This document shows positions 44,827 through 53,699 of a DNA stretch of 64,000 nt, one piece after another (within the stretch, counting starts at the first letter, position 1; each line of letters starts with the position of its first letter). The position numbers and the translations under genes are program-made. The stretch comes from Paraburkholderia ferrariae NBRC 106233. Its GTDB lineage: Bacteria > Pseudomonadota > Gammaproteobacteria > Burkholderiales > Burkholderiaceae. The stretch is from assembly GCF_000685035.1 (NCBI RefSeq), contig NZ_BAYB01000024.1, positions 109,569 through 173,568 of the forward strand, given 5' to 3'. Below the pieces are notes generated by a model. That model saw only the letters and a list, made by a program, of their open reading frames with translations, was not told where the DNA came from and did no database searches.

Positions 44827-45933
44827 TTAGAACTTCGTGCGGATGCCCGCGCCGTACGTCATGCCCGACGACATGTTGTCGTAGTGGTCGTACATATAGG
44901 CAGCGTACAGGTCGGTGCGCTTCGAGAGCGGGTAGTCGTAGCCAATGGCCGCCGTCTGGTGCGTCTGGTTCAGGCCACCGTTGTCGCGCGAGTATGCGTA
45001 CGAAGCCATTGCCGTGCCCGGGCCCACCGGCACCGACACGCCGCCTTGCGCCGTGTTCACGTGCCAGCCGCTCAGTTGGCCCCAGTTCGCCGTGTACATG
45101 TACTGGCCGTAGAACTTCACGAACTTGAGGTCGTAGGTCAGGCCGACCTGCGCCACGCCCTGGCTCTTCAGGCCCGCGGTCGTGATCGAGCCGCTCGGGT
45201 CGATGGGGATGGTGCTGATGTCGCCCGGCGTGTTGTTGAAGTTCACGTACTGGTACACGGCCGTCGCCGCGAACGGGCCGTGGAAGTACAGGGCCTGCAC
45301 GCTCCACTTCTTCTGGCCGTTTTCGCCGGCCTGGTTGCCGAACGCGTACATCGCCGAACCGGACAGGCCGTTGAAGTCAGGCGTCGAGTACTGGATCGCG
45401 TTGTTCCAGCCCGAGTCGCCGATCACGCCCTGGTCGGTCGTGTAGGTCGGGAACGTCGAGAGGCCCAGGTACACGTGGTACACCATCGGCGAGAAGGTGT
45501 ACGAATCGATGAACGGGTTGAACAGGATCGTCGAAACGAACAGTTGCGTCGTCAGACGCCCCGCCGTGACCGTGCCGTACGGCGATTCGAGGCCGACGTA
45601 CGCGTTGCGGGCGAAGAACGTGTCGCCTTCGAAGCGGCCGTACTGGCCGTTCTGCGCGCGGAAGAAGCTTTCGAGGGTGAAGATGGCCTTGTAGCCGCCG
45701 CCGAGATCCTCGTCGCCCTTCAAGCCCCAGTACGACGTGGACATCCCGCCGCCGCCCACGCCCACCGAGGCGTTATCCCCCGGGAATTTCGTGACGCCGG
45801 CCCATTCGTCGACCTGGCCATAGAGCTGGACGCTCGACTGCGCAAAGGCCGACGACGAAGCGGCGGCAAGCACGGCTGCGAAGGCGCTCGCCTTCAAGGT
45901 GGTGCGCAGCGCGCGGCTAACGGCTGTATTCAT
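44827..45933 (-). CDS. outer-membrane porin (general Gram-negative type)
   Basis: A 368-residue precursor. The signal peptide ends SSAFAQ (about residue 30). The mature protein starts SSVQLYGQVDEWAGVT, contains LKGDEDLGGGYKAIFTLES and RNAYVGLESPYGTVTAGR, and ends with the C-terminal aromatic strand YGAGIRTKF, a terminal Phe needed for BAM assembly. This is a 16-strand trimeric porin like Burkholderia OpcP/Omp38. AGGAG precedes ATG 45933. The strong terminator fits high expression. Confidence 0.93.
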   Translation of the reverse strand: MNTAVSRALRTTLKASAFAAVLAAASSSAFAQSSVQLYGQVDEWAGVTKFPGDNASVGVGGGGMSTSYWGLKGDEDLGGGYKAIFTLESFFRAQNGQYGRFEGDTFFARNAYVGLESPYGTVTAGRLTTQLFVSTILFNPFIDSYTFSPMVYHVYLGLSTFPTYTTDQGVIGDSGWNNAIQYSTPDFNGLSGSAMYAFGNQAGENGQKKWSVQALYFHGPFAATAVYQYVNFNNTPGDISTIPIDPSGSITTAGLKSQGVAQVGLTYDLKFVKFYGQYMYTANWGQLSGWHVNTAQGGVSVPVGPGTAMASYAYSRDNGGLNQTHQTAAIGYDYPLSKRTDLYAAYMYDHYDNMSSGMTYGAGIRTKF

Positions 45934-46552
45934 GGGTTCTCCTGTCTTTGTCAAAAAAAGAGGTGTGACTGGCGGCTGTTGGCGCTCGCGCAAACCGTTT
46001 GTTTTTCGTCGTTCGCAGGCGTGGCCGTTCTTGGGCGGGACCATCTTCGCGGACCAATTCCGTCGCCAAAAATATCCGGTGTTATCGCCGGTATATCGGA
46101 CCGATTAGTTTGCTGGCCTTAAAACCTGTTTTGCGCGCCCCGGCATCTTTTTTTGGTGCGTCGCAACAGTCACATAATTTGTGCGTCTAGCCGCGTGGGC
46201 GGGAATTCTCCGGGGCGTTCGGGCTTCGATTGACGCGCCGCCATATCGAAGTCGGGATTTGATGACGAAAGGCTTATGTATGACGAGAGATTTCAAAAAA
46301 AGTGTGGTATCTACGCGTCAGATTGGCATTGGCCACGCGCGGGAACGTGCAAAAAACCGGCGGGAATTCGTGTGATGAACATCAGAAGACCGAAACAGCC
46401 TGGGGAATGCGCTCGGTCTGGGGGGAGGGGATGAAGTAAGGAGAACCTGGAGGATGCGGCTTCGAGGCGGAGCCGCTCGCGGAATTCGAGGTCTGGCTTC
46501 GGGTCCGGTTCTGCGCTGGATGGCGTGCCGGGTTCCGTGCCGGGTTCCGCGC
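45934..46552. other. 619-base region upstream of the porin gene
   Basis: A porin leader and promoter region is expected here. It contains the imperfect palindrome ATATCCGG...CCGGTATAT (about 46075-46100) and several A/T-rich stretches, and the 12-base repeat at 46525-46548. Porin genes often carry regulator-binding sites and antisense RNAs here; no sRNA can be defined by eye. A 64-codon plus ORF (46181) has no support. Confidence 0.5.
46525..46548. repeat. 12-base tandem repeat, two units
   Basis: GTGCCGGGTTCC twice in tandem, five bases after the stop codon of the Gly-rich gene. Confidence 0.85.
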
Positions 46553-47146
46553 TTAATTCCGATAAGGCGACGGCATGGGCGGACGCGGCACATCGCCGCC
46601 GCCGCGCGGGAACGGACGGAACGCGCCGCGCTCTTCGTTGTAGCGCGCCACGTCTTCGCGGATCGAGCCCGTGCGCACGGGAGAATCGGCCGGCGGGTGC
46701 GGCACTTCGCGGGTCTGGGCGCTCACCGGCGTGATGGGGCCGCCCCGGCTGCCGCCGAAGCCATTGCCGTAGGGGGCGCCGCCCGCGGGTTCGCGATTGC
46801 CGCCACGGTCGCCGCCACGCTCGCCGCCGCCCTCGCGCCAGCCGCCCTGATCGGCGACATGCATAGGCGTTGCGCCATAGCGGCCGGCGTTGCCGTAGCC
46901 GCCACCATAAGCGCCAGTCGCGGCCTCGCGGCGCACGGGCGCCGCCGGGCGCATAGCCTGCGCGGAGGCATGTTCGCCCCAACCGCCACGCGCGGCGCCT
47001 GACATCGGCCGCATCGCGGGCGCGTGCGAAAAACCGCCACCGCCGCCATGCGGCGCAAACGCAGGCTGTGCGTGGGCAAGCGCAACGAGGGCCGTCAATC
47101 CGGCCCCCAAAACCCACTGTCCCATTCGTGACAACCCTGCGTACAT
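46553..47146 (-). CDS. secreted Gly/Arg/Pro-rich protein
   Basis: A 197-residue protein. A short basic start and hydrophobic segment (MGQWVLGAGLTALVALAHAQP, cleavage near residue 28) precede a low-complexity mature part rich in Gly, Ala, Arg and Pro (FAPHGGGGGFSHAPAMRP, GERGGDRGGNREP), ending RGGGDVPRPPMPSPYRN. No catalytic motif or Cys. Unknown function; similar Gly-rich small proteins occur widely in the genus. The start at 47146 is the first ATG that leaves a plausible signal peptide; 47125 is an alternative. Confidence 0.6.
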   Translation of the reverse strand: MYAGLSRMGQWVLGAGLTALVALAHAQPAFAPHGGGGGFSHAPAMRPMSGAARGGWGEHASAQAMRPAAPVRREAATGAYGGGYGNAGRYGATPMHVADQGGWREGGGERGGDRGGNREPAGGAPYGNGFGGSRGGPITPVSAQTREVPHPPADSPVRTGSIREDVARYNEERGAFRPFPRGGGDVPRPPMPSPYRN

Positions 47147-47744
47147 GATGTCGATCGCCTGCCCGACGTTCCGCCTGAAAACCCGCCACTCGGGCTGTGG
47201 CGGGCCAGTCCCGGCGCCCTCACCTTCACGGTTCGCAATGCTTGCTGCCGCAACGGGGTGACGCGCCCTCTGACCGTAATTTATGGGCGTGCCGAATAGG
47301 TGTCGAGCCAAAAAGTGTTATGCCTCCTGAAGGGTTGTAACGCCATGTTACTGCTGGTTTTTTCGGCTCAGGACGGCCGTCCGGCGTGGCTTTGGGGGCA
47401 GGGCCGCCCGATGCTCCGAAGATCTTTGGTTAGATGTTTGCACAACGGATGCGGCACACGGGCAGCGCACGAAAAACGGCTGCCCGGCAGTGTCAAATCC
47501 GGGGCCGAAAGGTGCCCTGGCGGGCTCCACACCAGGCACCACACTGGGGTTCCGCACCGCTTCGGCTGCTCCAGCAGACAGTCGGCCAACTCATGCCCAA
47601 TACTCATTAATCGATTCTTCAAATGAATTTGATTTTTCAATCGCTTTGCAGGGACAATAGTGACTCCTGTTCCGTACTCCGATTCAATGCCGCGCCCGCT
47701 TCGAAACCGCGCGCGGCGCTTTGAAATTGCTCCGAGATTGCTCG
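47147..47744. other. 598-base divergent intergenic region
   Basis: Long gap between the Gly-rich gene and the BASS transporter. It contains the hairpin GGTGCC-C-TGG / CCAGGCACC (47511-47540, 11-base loop), whose role is unknown, and a weak TTGATT-18-GACAAT promoter candidate near 47629-47658. No credible ORF or known RNA family was recognised. Confidence 0.5.
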
Positions 47745-48791
47745 ATGGCCCGTCCGAAATTCCTGCCCGATAACTTCACGCTGTGCCTCGTCGGCACCGT
47801 GATCCTTGCGAGCCTGCTGCCCGTGCACGGCCAGGCCGCCATGGCCTTCAACTGGCTCACGAATATCGCCGTCGGGCTGCTGTTCTTCCTGCACGGCGCC
47901 AAGCTCTCGCGCGAAGCGATCATCGCGGGCGCGACGCACTGGCGCCTGCACGTCGTCGTGCTGGCGAGCACCTTCGTCCTCTTTCCGGTGCTGGGGCTCG
48001 TGCTCAAGCCGGTGCTCTCGCCGCTCGTCACGCCAGCCCTCTACGCGGGCGTGCTGTTTCTCTGCACGCTGCCCTCCACGGTGCAGTCGTCCATCGCCTT
48101 CACGTCGATCGCGCGCGGCAACGTGCCCGCCGCCGTGTGCAGCGCGTCCGCTTCGAGCCTGCTCGGCATCTTCATCACGCCCGCGCTCGTGAGCGTCGTG
48201 ATCTCGAACCAGAACGCGGGCGGCGCCTCGGCCTGGCATACGGTCTGGAATATCGTGCTGCAACTGCTCGTGCCGTTCGTGGCGGGCCAATTGCTGCGCC
48301 CCGTGATCGGCCGCTGGATCGAGCGCAACCGCGGCGTGCTGAAGTTCGTCGATCAGGGGTCGATCCTGCTCGTCGTCTATGGCGCGTTCAGCGAGGCCGT
48401 CAACGAAGGGCTCTGGCATCACGTGCCGCTCGCGGCGCTCGGCGGCCTCGTCGTCGTGAACGCCGTGCTGCTCGCGCTGGCGCTCGCCATCACCATATTC
48501 ACGAGCAAGAAGCTCGGTTTCTCGCGCGCCGACCAGATCACCATCATCTTCTGCGGTTCGAAGAAGAGCCTCGCCGCCGGCGTGCCGATGGCCAAGGTGA
48601 TCTTCGCCTCGAACGCCGTGGGCGCCGTCGTCCTGCCGCTCATGCTGTTCCACCAGATCCAGCTGATGGTGTGCGCGGCGCTCGCGCAACGCTGGGGCGC
48701 CCGCGACATGAGCGGGGAGCGCGGGGCCCCGACCGGCGACGAATCGCATTCGGGCAGCGGCGAGCGCGGCACGGCCACCGCCCAGCGCTAA
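47745..48791 (+). CDS. BASS family (bile acid:sodium symporter type) transporter
   Basis: A 348-residue inner-membrane protein with about ten helices. The SBF signature regions are FLHGAKLSREAIIAG, CTLPSTVQSSIAFTSIARGNVPAAVCSASASSLLGIFITP, and FCGSKKSLAAGVPMAKVIF, typical of the YfeH group. These export or import organic anions with sodium. The C-terminal 30 residues are hydrophilic and poorly conserved. A TTG start eight codons upstream (47721) is possible; ATG 47745 begins the conserved MARPKFLPDNFTL. Confidence 0.9.
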   Translation: MARPKFLPDNFTLCLVGTVILASLLPVHGQAAMAFNWLTNIAVGLLFFLHGAKLSREAIIAGATHWRLHVVVLASTFVLFPVLGLVLKPVLSPLVTPALYAGVLFLCTLPSTVQSSIAFTSIARGNVPAAVCSASASSLLGIFITPALVSVVISNQNAGGASAWHTVWNIVLQLLVPFVAGQLLRPVIGRWIERNRGVLKFVDQGSILLVVYGAFSEAVNEGLWHHVPLAALGGLVVVNAVLLALALAITIFTSKKLGFSRADQITIIFCGSKKSLAAGVPMAKVIFASNAVGAVVLPLMLFHQIQLMVCAALAQRWGARDMSGERGAPTGDESHSGSGERGTATAQR

Positions 48792-48949
48792 GGCACTGAC
48801 ACGCGGCGGCGCCATCTGCAGCGCCGCCCCCGAGCGGCGCGCGTTGCGCGGCGCTGCCAGCCACCCTCCCCGGCTTGTCACTAAAAATTCACTTAATTCT
48901 TTGCGCGTGCTGCCGTTAAGCGTGGCGTCCTTGCCTGAAAGGCTTAGCC

Positions 48950-50794
48950 ATGTCTTCTCACGCGTCGTCCTCGCCCACCGGCTTATCCGGCATAGCAGGC
49001 CTGATCGGCCGGCGCCATCTGCGCGCCGTCTTCCAGCCGATCGTCGATTTCGAGGACGGCGCGATCCTCGGCTATGAAGGCCTGATCCGCGGCCCTGCCG
49101 GCTCGCCGCTCGAAACGCCGGCCGCGCTGTTCGCACAGGCGTTCGAGGAAGGCTGCACCACCTCGCTCGAACACGCCGCCGCGCGAACCTGCATCGAAGC
49201 CTTCGCGCGGCTCAATTGCCACGGCAAGCTGTTCCTCAATTTCAGCGCGACCGCGCTGCGCCAGCTCACCGACGCCGGCCGCGACACGCCCGCCCTCTTC
49301 GACGGCACGCTCGACGCACGCCGCGTGGTAATCGAGCTCACCGAGCAGAGCGCGATCGAGGACCTGGGCGAATTCACCCAGATCGTCGATGCCCTGCGCG
49401 CCGCCGGCGCCCAGTTCGCACTCGACGACTACGGCACCGCCAACGCGAGCATGAATCTGTGGGTGCGTCTGCAGCCCGATGTCGTGAAGATCGACCGCTT
49501 CTTCATTCACGACATTGCCCACAGCGCGCTCAAGTTCGAGGCCGTGCGCGCGATGCAGCACTTCGCGCAGGCAAGCGGCGCGCGGCTCGTGGCCGAAGGC
49601 ATCGAAAACGAAGCCGACCTGATCGTGCTGCGCGACATGGGCATCGGCAGCGGCCAGGGCTTTTTCTTCGGCCGCCCGGACATGGCGCCCGCGCAAAGCC
49701 TCCCGCAGGAAACGCGCGAAGCGCTGCGCGCGGACCACATCGCCGTGTTTCCGGAACCGGCGCGGCGCGCCGCCGCGAGCCGGGCGGGCGGCAGCGCCCC
49801 CGCGGAAAAGATGATCGTGCACGCGCCCGCGGTGCCGCGCCGCGCCACCAACAACGACGTGCTGGAACTCTTCAACCGCCAGCCCGAACTGCACGCGGTG
49901 GCGGTGGTGGAGGACGACCGTCCCGTTGCGCTCATCAACCGGCGCGCGTTCATGGACCGCTACGCGCTGCCGTATCACCGCGAGCTGTTCGGCAAGAAAG
50001 CCTGCCTGCAGTTCGCGAATGCCTCGCCCGTGCTGATCGAGCAGTCGATGACGGTCGAGCAGATGGCCACGCTCCTCGCGAGCGACGACCAGCGCTATCT
50101 GGCCGACGGCTTCGTCATCACCGACAACGGCCGCTATGCCGGCCTCGGCACCGGCGAAAGCCTCGTGCGCGCCGTGACCGAAGTGCGCATCCAGGCGGCG
50201 CGCTACGCGAATCCGCTCACCTTCCTGCCGGGCAACATCCCGATCAGTTCGCACATCGAACGGCTGCTCTCGCACGACGCCGGCTTCTACGCGTGCTACG
50301 TGGATCTGAACCAGTTCAAGCCGTTCAACGATCAGTACGGCTACTGGCAGGGCGACGAAGTGCTGAAGTTCGCAGCCACGGTGCTGGCCGACGCCTGCGA
50401 CCCCACGCGCGACTTCCTCGGCCACGTGGGCGGCGACGACTTCCTGATCCTGTTCCAGAGCGAGACCTGGCTCGACCGCGCGCGGCGCGCAATCGAAACG
50501 TTCAATGCGGGCGCGCTGCGCTACTACGCGCCGGCGGACCGGATGGCGGGCGGCATACGCGGCGAGGACCGCCACGGCAACCCGGCCTTCTTCAGCTTCG
50601 TGACGATGGCGATCGGCTGCGTGCGCATCGCGCCGGGCGACGGCGCGCAGCACAACAGCGAGGCCATCGCCTCGCTCGCGGCGCTCGCCAAGCGGCGCGC
50701 CAAGCAGGAGTCGATGGGCCTCGTGGTGATCGACAGCAACGACAGCGCGGCGCTCGTGCCCGCGCACGGCGAACCGGTCGCAGCGGCGAACTGA
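48950..50794 (+). CDS. EAL-CBS-GGDEF cyclic-di-GMP signalling protein
   Basis: A 614-residue cytoplasmic protein. EAL domain (about 25-250) with its catalytic set present: E in GYEGLIRG, FLNFSATAL, VIELTEQSA, FALDDYGTAN, VKIDRFF, VAEGIENE and GQGFFFGRP. A CBS-pair region (about 295-420) follows, then a GGDEF domain with the active site HVGGDDFLILF. The RxxD inhibitory site five residues before GGDDF is absent (RDFLGHV). Both enzymes look intact, so it could make or break c-di-GMP, with CBS sensing a nucleotide. It has no membrane segment. AAAGGCTTAGCC precedes the ATG. Confidence 0.9.
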   Translation: MSSHASSSPTGLSGIAGLIGRRHLRAVFQPIVDFEDGAILGYEGLIRGPAGSPLETPAALFAQAFEEGCTTSLEHAAARTCIEAFARLNCHGKLFLNFSATALRQLTDAGRDTPALFDGTLDARRVVIELTEQSAIEDLGEFTQIVDALRAAGAQFALDDYGTANASMNLWVRLQPDVVKIDRFFIHDIAHSALKFEAVRAMQHFAQASGARLVAEGIENEADLIVLRDMGIGSGQGFFFGRPDMAPAQSLPQETREALRADHIAVFPEPARRAAASRAGGSAPAEKMIVHAPAVPRRATNNDVLELFNRQPELHAVAVVEDDRPVALINRRAFMDRYALPYHRELFGKKACLQFANASPVLIEQSMTVEQMATLLASDDQRYLADGFVITDNGRYAGLGTGESLVRAVTEVRIQAARYANPLTFLPGNIPISSHIERLLSHDAGFYACYVDLNQFKPFNDQYGYWQGDEVLKFAATVLADACDPTRDFLGHVGGDDFLILFQSETWLDRARRAIETFNAGALRYYAPADRMAGGIRGEDRHGNPAFFSFVTMAIGCVRIAPGDGAQHNSEAIASLAALAKRRAKQESMGLVVIDSNDSAALVPAHGEPVAAAN

Positions 50795-50867
50795 CCGCCC
50801 CGGGCTGACGCTAAAGGCCGCGGCGCCGCCCCGCTACGGGCGGCATCCCCATACATCAGGACTCCCT

Positions 50868-50895
50868 GGCGGCACGCTCGCGCGAGCGTGCCGCC
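50868..50895. terminator. 28-base perfect palindrome between convergent genes
   Basis: GGCGGCACGCTCGC followed directly by its exact complement, 5 bases from the DUF3309 stop. No U-tract. The fully base-paired form makes a 12-base stem with a small loop; probably a bidirectional terminator or transcript-end stabiliser. Confidence 0.55.
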
Positions 50896-50900
50896 TGTCG

Positions 50901-51056
50901 TCATATCGTCCCCATCAGCAAGAGCACGACCAGCACGACGACGATCACGCCGAGCGTGCCCGACGGCGCATACCCCCATGAGCGGCTGTACGGCCAGGCA
51001 GGGAAGGCGCCGACCAGCAGCAGGATCACGATGACGAGCAAGATGGTGCTGAGCAT
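50901..51056 (-). CDS. DUF3309 family small membrane protein
   Basis: A 51-residue protein: hydrophobic MLSTILLVIVILLLVGAFP, the conserved AWPYSRSWGYAPSG loop, and a second hydrophobic helix TLGVIVVVLVVLLLMGTI. This two-helix pattern is the DUF3309 family. Function unknown. GGGAGACGCACC precedes the ATG; the longer frame to 51101 is not needed. Confidence 0.85.
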   Translation of the reverse strand: MLSTILLVIVILLLVGAFPAWPYSRSWGYAPSGTLGVIVVVLVVLLLMGTI

Positions 51057-51122
51057 GGTGCGTCTCCCGAGCTTCGAATGATGATGGACCTCGTAGCGCA
51101 ACCGCCATGCCCGGCCAAACGT

Positions 51123-51143
51123 GTTTAGTTACTTTTACTAAAC
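51123..51143. promoter_or_regulatory. operator candidate of the LacI regulator
   Basis: GTTTAGT and ACTAAAC are perfect inverted arms 7 bases apart, about 150 bases before the lacI-type ATG. TTTTACT recurs here and in two places downstream (51189-51195, 51224-51230), the last overlapping the -10 region, and TATAC / GTATA (51159-51163 / 51168-51172) forms a further small palindrome. Confidence 0.45.
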
Positions 51144-51203
51144 GCATAAATTTACGTTTATACGCTTGTATACGGGTATTTACGGTGATTTTACTTGCCC
51201 ATC

Positions 51204-51236
51204 TTGCGTTGTTCGCACGAGTTTTTACTATACAAT
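51204..51236 (+). promoter_or_regulatory. candidate promoter of the LacI/isomerase/kinase unit
   Basis: TTGCGT or the overlapping TTGTTC (51209-51214) as -35 and TACAAT (51231-51236) as -10; with TTGTTC the spacer is 16. It lies 57 bases before the ATG at 51293. Confidence 0.4.
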
Positions 51237-51292
51237 CGCCCCACATCTGACCTTACCCGCACGGCGCCCTCGCGCGCCGCCCGCCAGGAGCC

Positions 51293-52363
51293 ATGGGGAC
51301 AACCATCCGCGAGGTCGCGCAGGCAGCCAACGTGTCGATCGGCACGGTGTCGCGCGCCCTGAAGAATCAGCCGGGCCTTTCGGAGGCCACGCGCGCGCGC
51401 GTCGTCGAAGTCGCCAACGCGCTCGGCTACGACTGGGGCCAGTTGCGTCCGCGCATCCGCCGCCTCACGTTCCTGCTGCATCGCCAGCACAACAACTTCG
51501 CCGCCAGTCCGTTCTTCTCGCATGTCCTGCACGGCGTGGAAGACGCGTGCCGCGAGCACGGCATCGTGCCCGCGCTGCTGACGGCCGGCCCCGCCGACGA
51601 CACCGTCCAGCAACTGCGCCTGCACGCGCCCGACGCCATTGCCGTGGCCGGGTTCGTCGAGCCCGAAATGCTGGCCGCGCTCGTCGCGCAAGAACGGCCG
51701 CTCGTGCTGATCGACCTGTGGGCGGCGGGCCTGCGTTCGGTGAACATCGACAACCTTCCGGGCGCCGCGCTCGCGATGAACCATCTCTTCGAACTGGGGC
51801 GGCGGCGCATTGCGTTCATCGGCGGCTCGCTCGCGCACTACAGCATCGCGCAGCGCGCGCTTGGCTACCGGCGCGCGTTCTTCGAAGCGGGCCTGCTCTT
51901 CGACCCCTCGCTCGAGGTGACGATCGACGCCGGGCTCGACCCCGATACCGGCGCCGCGCGCGCGATGGAGCGCCTGCTCGACTCCACGCGCGGCGCGCCG
52001 CCCGACGCCGTGTTCGCCTACAACGACGCCGCCGCGCTCGCGGCCCTGCGCGTGTGCCAGCAGCGCGGGCTGCGCGTGCCCGAGGACATCGCGATCGTCG
52101 GCTTCGACGACATTGCGGGCGCCGCGCACGCGGTGCCCGCGCTCTCGACGATCGCGGTGGACAAGGAAGCGCTCGGCCGGCGCGGCGTCGAGCTGCTGCT
52201 CGACGCCGCGCCGGCCGCGAGCGAGATCAGCCTGCCCGTGCGCCTGATCGTGCGCGGCAGCACGGTGGCTCAAACGGCCACTGCGGCTCCCGCCGCTGCT
52301 CCCGCCTCCCCGTCTTCGCGCAGGGCGACGCCGCACCCCGGCGTCGCCACGCTCAAGCCCTGA
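51293..52363 (+). CDS. LacI family transcriptional regulator
   Basis: A 356-residue repressor. N-terminal HTH (TIREVAQAANVSIGTVSRALKNQPGLSEATRARVVEVANALGYDW) followed by a periplasmic-binding-like sugar domain (RPLVLIDLWAAGLRSVNIDN, ELGRRRIAFIGGSLAHYS, FAYNDAAALAALRVCQQRGLRVPEDIAIVGFDDIAGAAH). It ends with an Ala/Ser/Pro-rich tail. The sugar-isomerase and kinase genes follow in the same direction 10 bases later, so it is the evident local regulator, probably responding to mannose or fructose. Confidence 0.92.
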   Translation: MGTTIREVAQAANVSIGTVSRALKNQPGLSEATRARVVEVANALGYDWGQLRPRIRRLTFLLHRQHNNFAASPFFSHVLHGVEDACREHGIVPALLTAGPADDTVQQLRLHAPDAIAVAGFVEPEMLAALVAQERPLVLIDLWAAGLRSVNIDNLPGAALAMNHLFELGRRRIAFIGGSLAHYSIAQRALGYRRAFFEAGLLFDPSLEVTIDAGLDPDTGAARAMERLLDSTRGAPPDAVFAYNDAAALAALRVCQQRGLRVPEDIAIVGFDDIAGAAHAVPALSTIAVDKEALGRRGVELLLDAAPAASEISLPVRLIVRGSTVAQTATAAPAAAPASPSSRRATPHPGVATLKP

Positions 52364-52373
52364 TGAGAAAGCC

Positions 52374-53687
52374 ATGACGAAGCTCACCGATACCGCTCCC
52401 TCCCACGCCGGCACCGGCGCCGATGCCGATGCCCAGGCGGCCGCCGTGCCGCCGGTCGCGAACTTCCGCGACCGCGCGTTCCTGCTCTCGCACGTGCAGG
52501 ACACGCTGCGCTTTTACGCGCCCAACGTGTACGACCCGACGGGCGGCTTCTTCCACTACTTCCGCGACGACGGCTCGGTGTACAACGCGCATTCGCGGCA
52601 CCTGGTGAGCAGTTGCCGCTACGTCTTCAACTACGCCATGGCGTACCGCGAGTTCGGCGACCCGCAGCACCTGGAATACGCGCGCCACGGCCTGAAGTTC
52701 CTGCGCGACGCGCACTGGGACCCGCATCACGAAGGCTACGACTGGGAAATCGACTGGCGCGACGGCAAGAAGCGCACGCTCGACGCCACGCGCCACTGCT
52801 ACGGCCTCGCGTTCGTGCTGCTCGCCTATGCGCATGCGGCGATGGCCGGCATCGAAGAAGCGCGCCCGATGATCGCGGCCACGTTCGAGCTCATGGAGCA
52901 CCGCTTCTGGGACGCCGCCGCGGGCCTCTATGCCGACGAAGCGAGCGCCGACTGGGTCGTCTCGACCTACCGCGGCCAGAACGCGAACATGCACGGCACC
53001 GAAGCGCTGCTCGCCGCCTACGAGGCGACCGGCCACCTCGTCTATCTCGACCGCGCGGAGCGCATCGCCTCGAACCTCACGCTGCGCCAGGCGAAGCTCT
53101 CGCAGGGGCTCGTGTGGGAGCACTATCACGCCGACTGGTCGGTGGACTGGCACTACAACGAAGAGGACAGCTCGAACATCTTCCGCCCGTGGGGCTTCCA
53201 GCCGGGGCACCAGACCGAGTGGGCGAAACTTCTCTTGATCCTCGAGCGGCACCGTCCGCTGCCGTGGCTCCTGCCGCGCGCCGTCGAACTCTTCGACGCG
53301 GCCATGGCGCACGCCTGGGACAACGACCACGGCGGCCTCTACTACGGTTTCGGCCCGGACGGCACCGTGTGCGATCACGACAAGTACTTCTGGGTCCAGG
53401 CCGAAACCTTCGCCACGGCGGCGCTGCTCGGCAAGCGCACGGGCAACGAGCGCTACTGGGACTGGTACGACGAACTCTGGCGCTATGGCTGGACGTATTT
53501 CGTCGATCACCGCTACGGTGCGTGGTATCGCATCCTCACCTGCGACAACCGCAAGTACAGCGACGAGAAAAGCCCCGCCGGCAAGACCGACTATCACACG
53601 ATGGGCGCGTGCTACGAGGCGCTCAACGCGCTGCCGGGCCGCGGCATGGCACCGGCCGTCGGCCGCAGCGCGGCGTTCGCACAGTAA
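52374..53687 (+). CDS. AGE family epimerase/isomerase, probable D-mannose isomerase
   Basis: A 437-residue (alpha/alpha)6-barrel protein of the N-acylglucosamine 2-epimerase family. Conserved stretches include GGFFHYFRDDGSV, NAHSRHLVSSCRYVFNYAM, HYHADWSVDWHYN, FRPWGFQPGHQTEWAKLLL with His279, and KTDYHTMGACYEAL; the two His in the last two motifs correspond to the catalytic pair of YihS and AGE. Neighbours (sugar repressor and PfkB fructokinase) point to D-mannose to D-fructose isomerisation. Related enzymes use cellobiose or N-acylglucosamine; the fructokinase argues against these. The first 30 residues are a nonconserved extension. Confidence 0.82.
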   Translation: MTKLTDTAPSHAGTGADADAQAAAVPPVANFRDRAFLLSHVQDTLRFYAPNVYDPTGGFFHYFRDDGSVYNAHSRHLVSSCRYVFNYAMAYREFGDPQHLEYARHGLKFLRDAHWDPHHEGYDWEIDWRDGKKRTLDATRHCYGLAFVLLAYAHAAMAGIEEARPMIAATFELMEHRFWDAAAGLYADEASADWVVSTYRGQNANMHGTEALLAAYEATGHLVYLDRAERIASNLTLRQAKLSQGLVWEHYHADWSVDWHYNEEDSSNIFRPWGFQPGHQTEWAKLLLILERHRPLPWLLPRAVELFDAAMAHAWDNDHGGLYYGFGPDGTVCDHDKYFWVQAETFATAALLGKRTGNERYWDWYDELWRYGWTYFVDHRYGAWYRILTCDNRKYSDEKSPAGKTDYHTMGACYEALNALPGRGMAPAVGRSAAFAQ

Positions 53688-53699
53688 GGAGGAGACGCA

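Noticed and set aside
46181..46375. 64-codon plus ORF upstream of the porin gene
   Set aside because: No ribosome site, no recognisable protein, and it lies in a probable control region.
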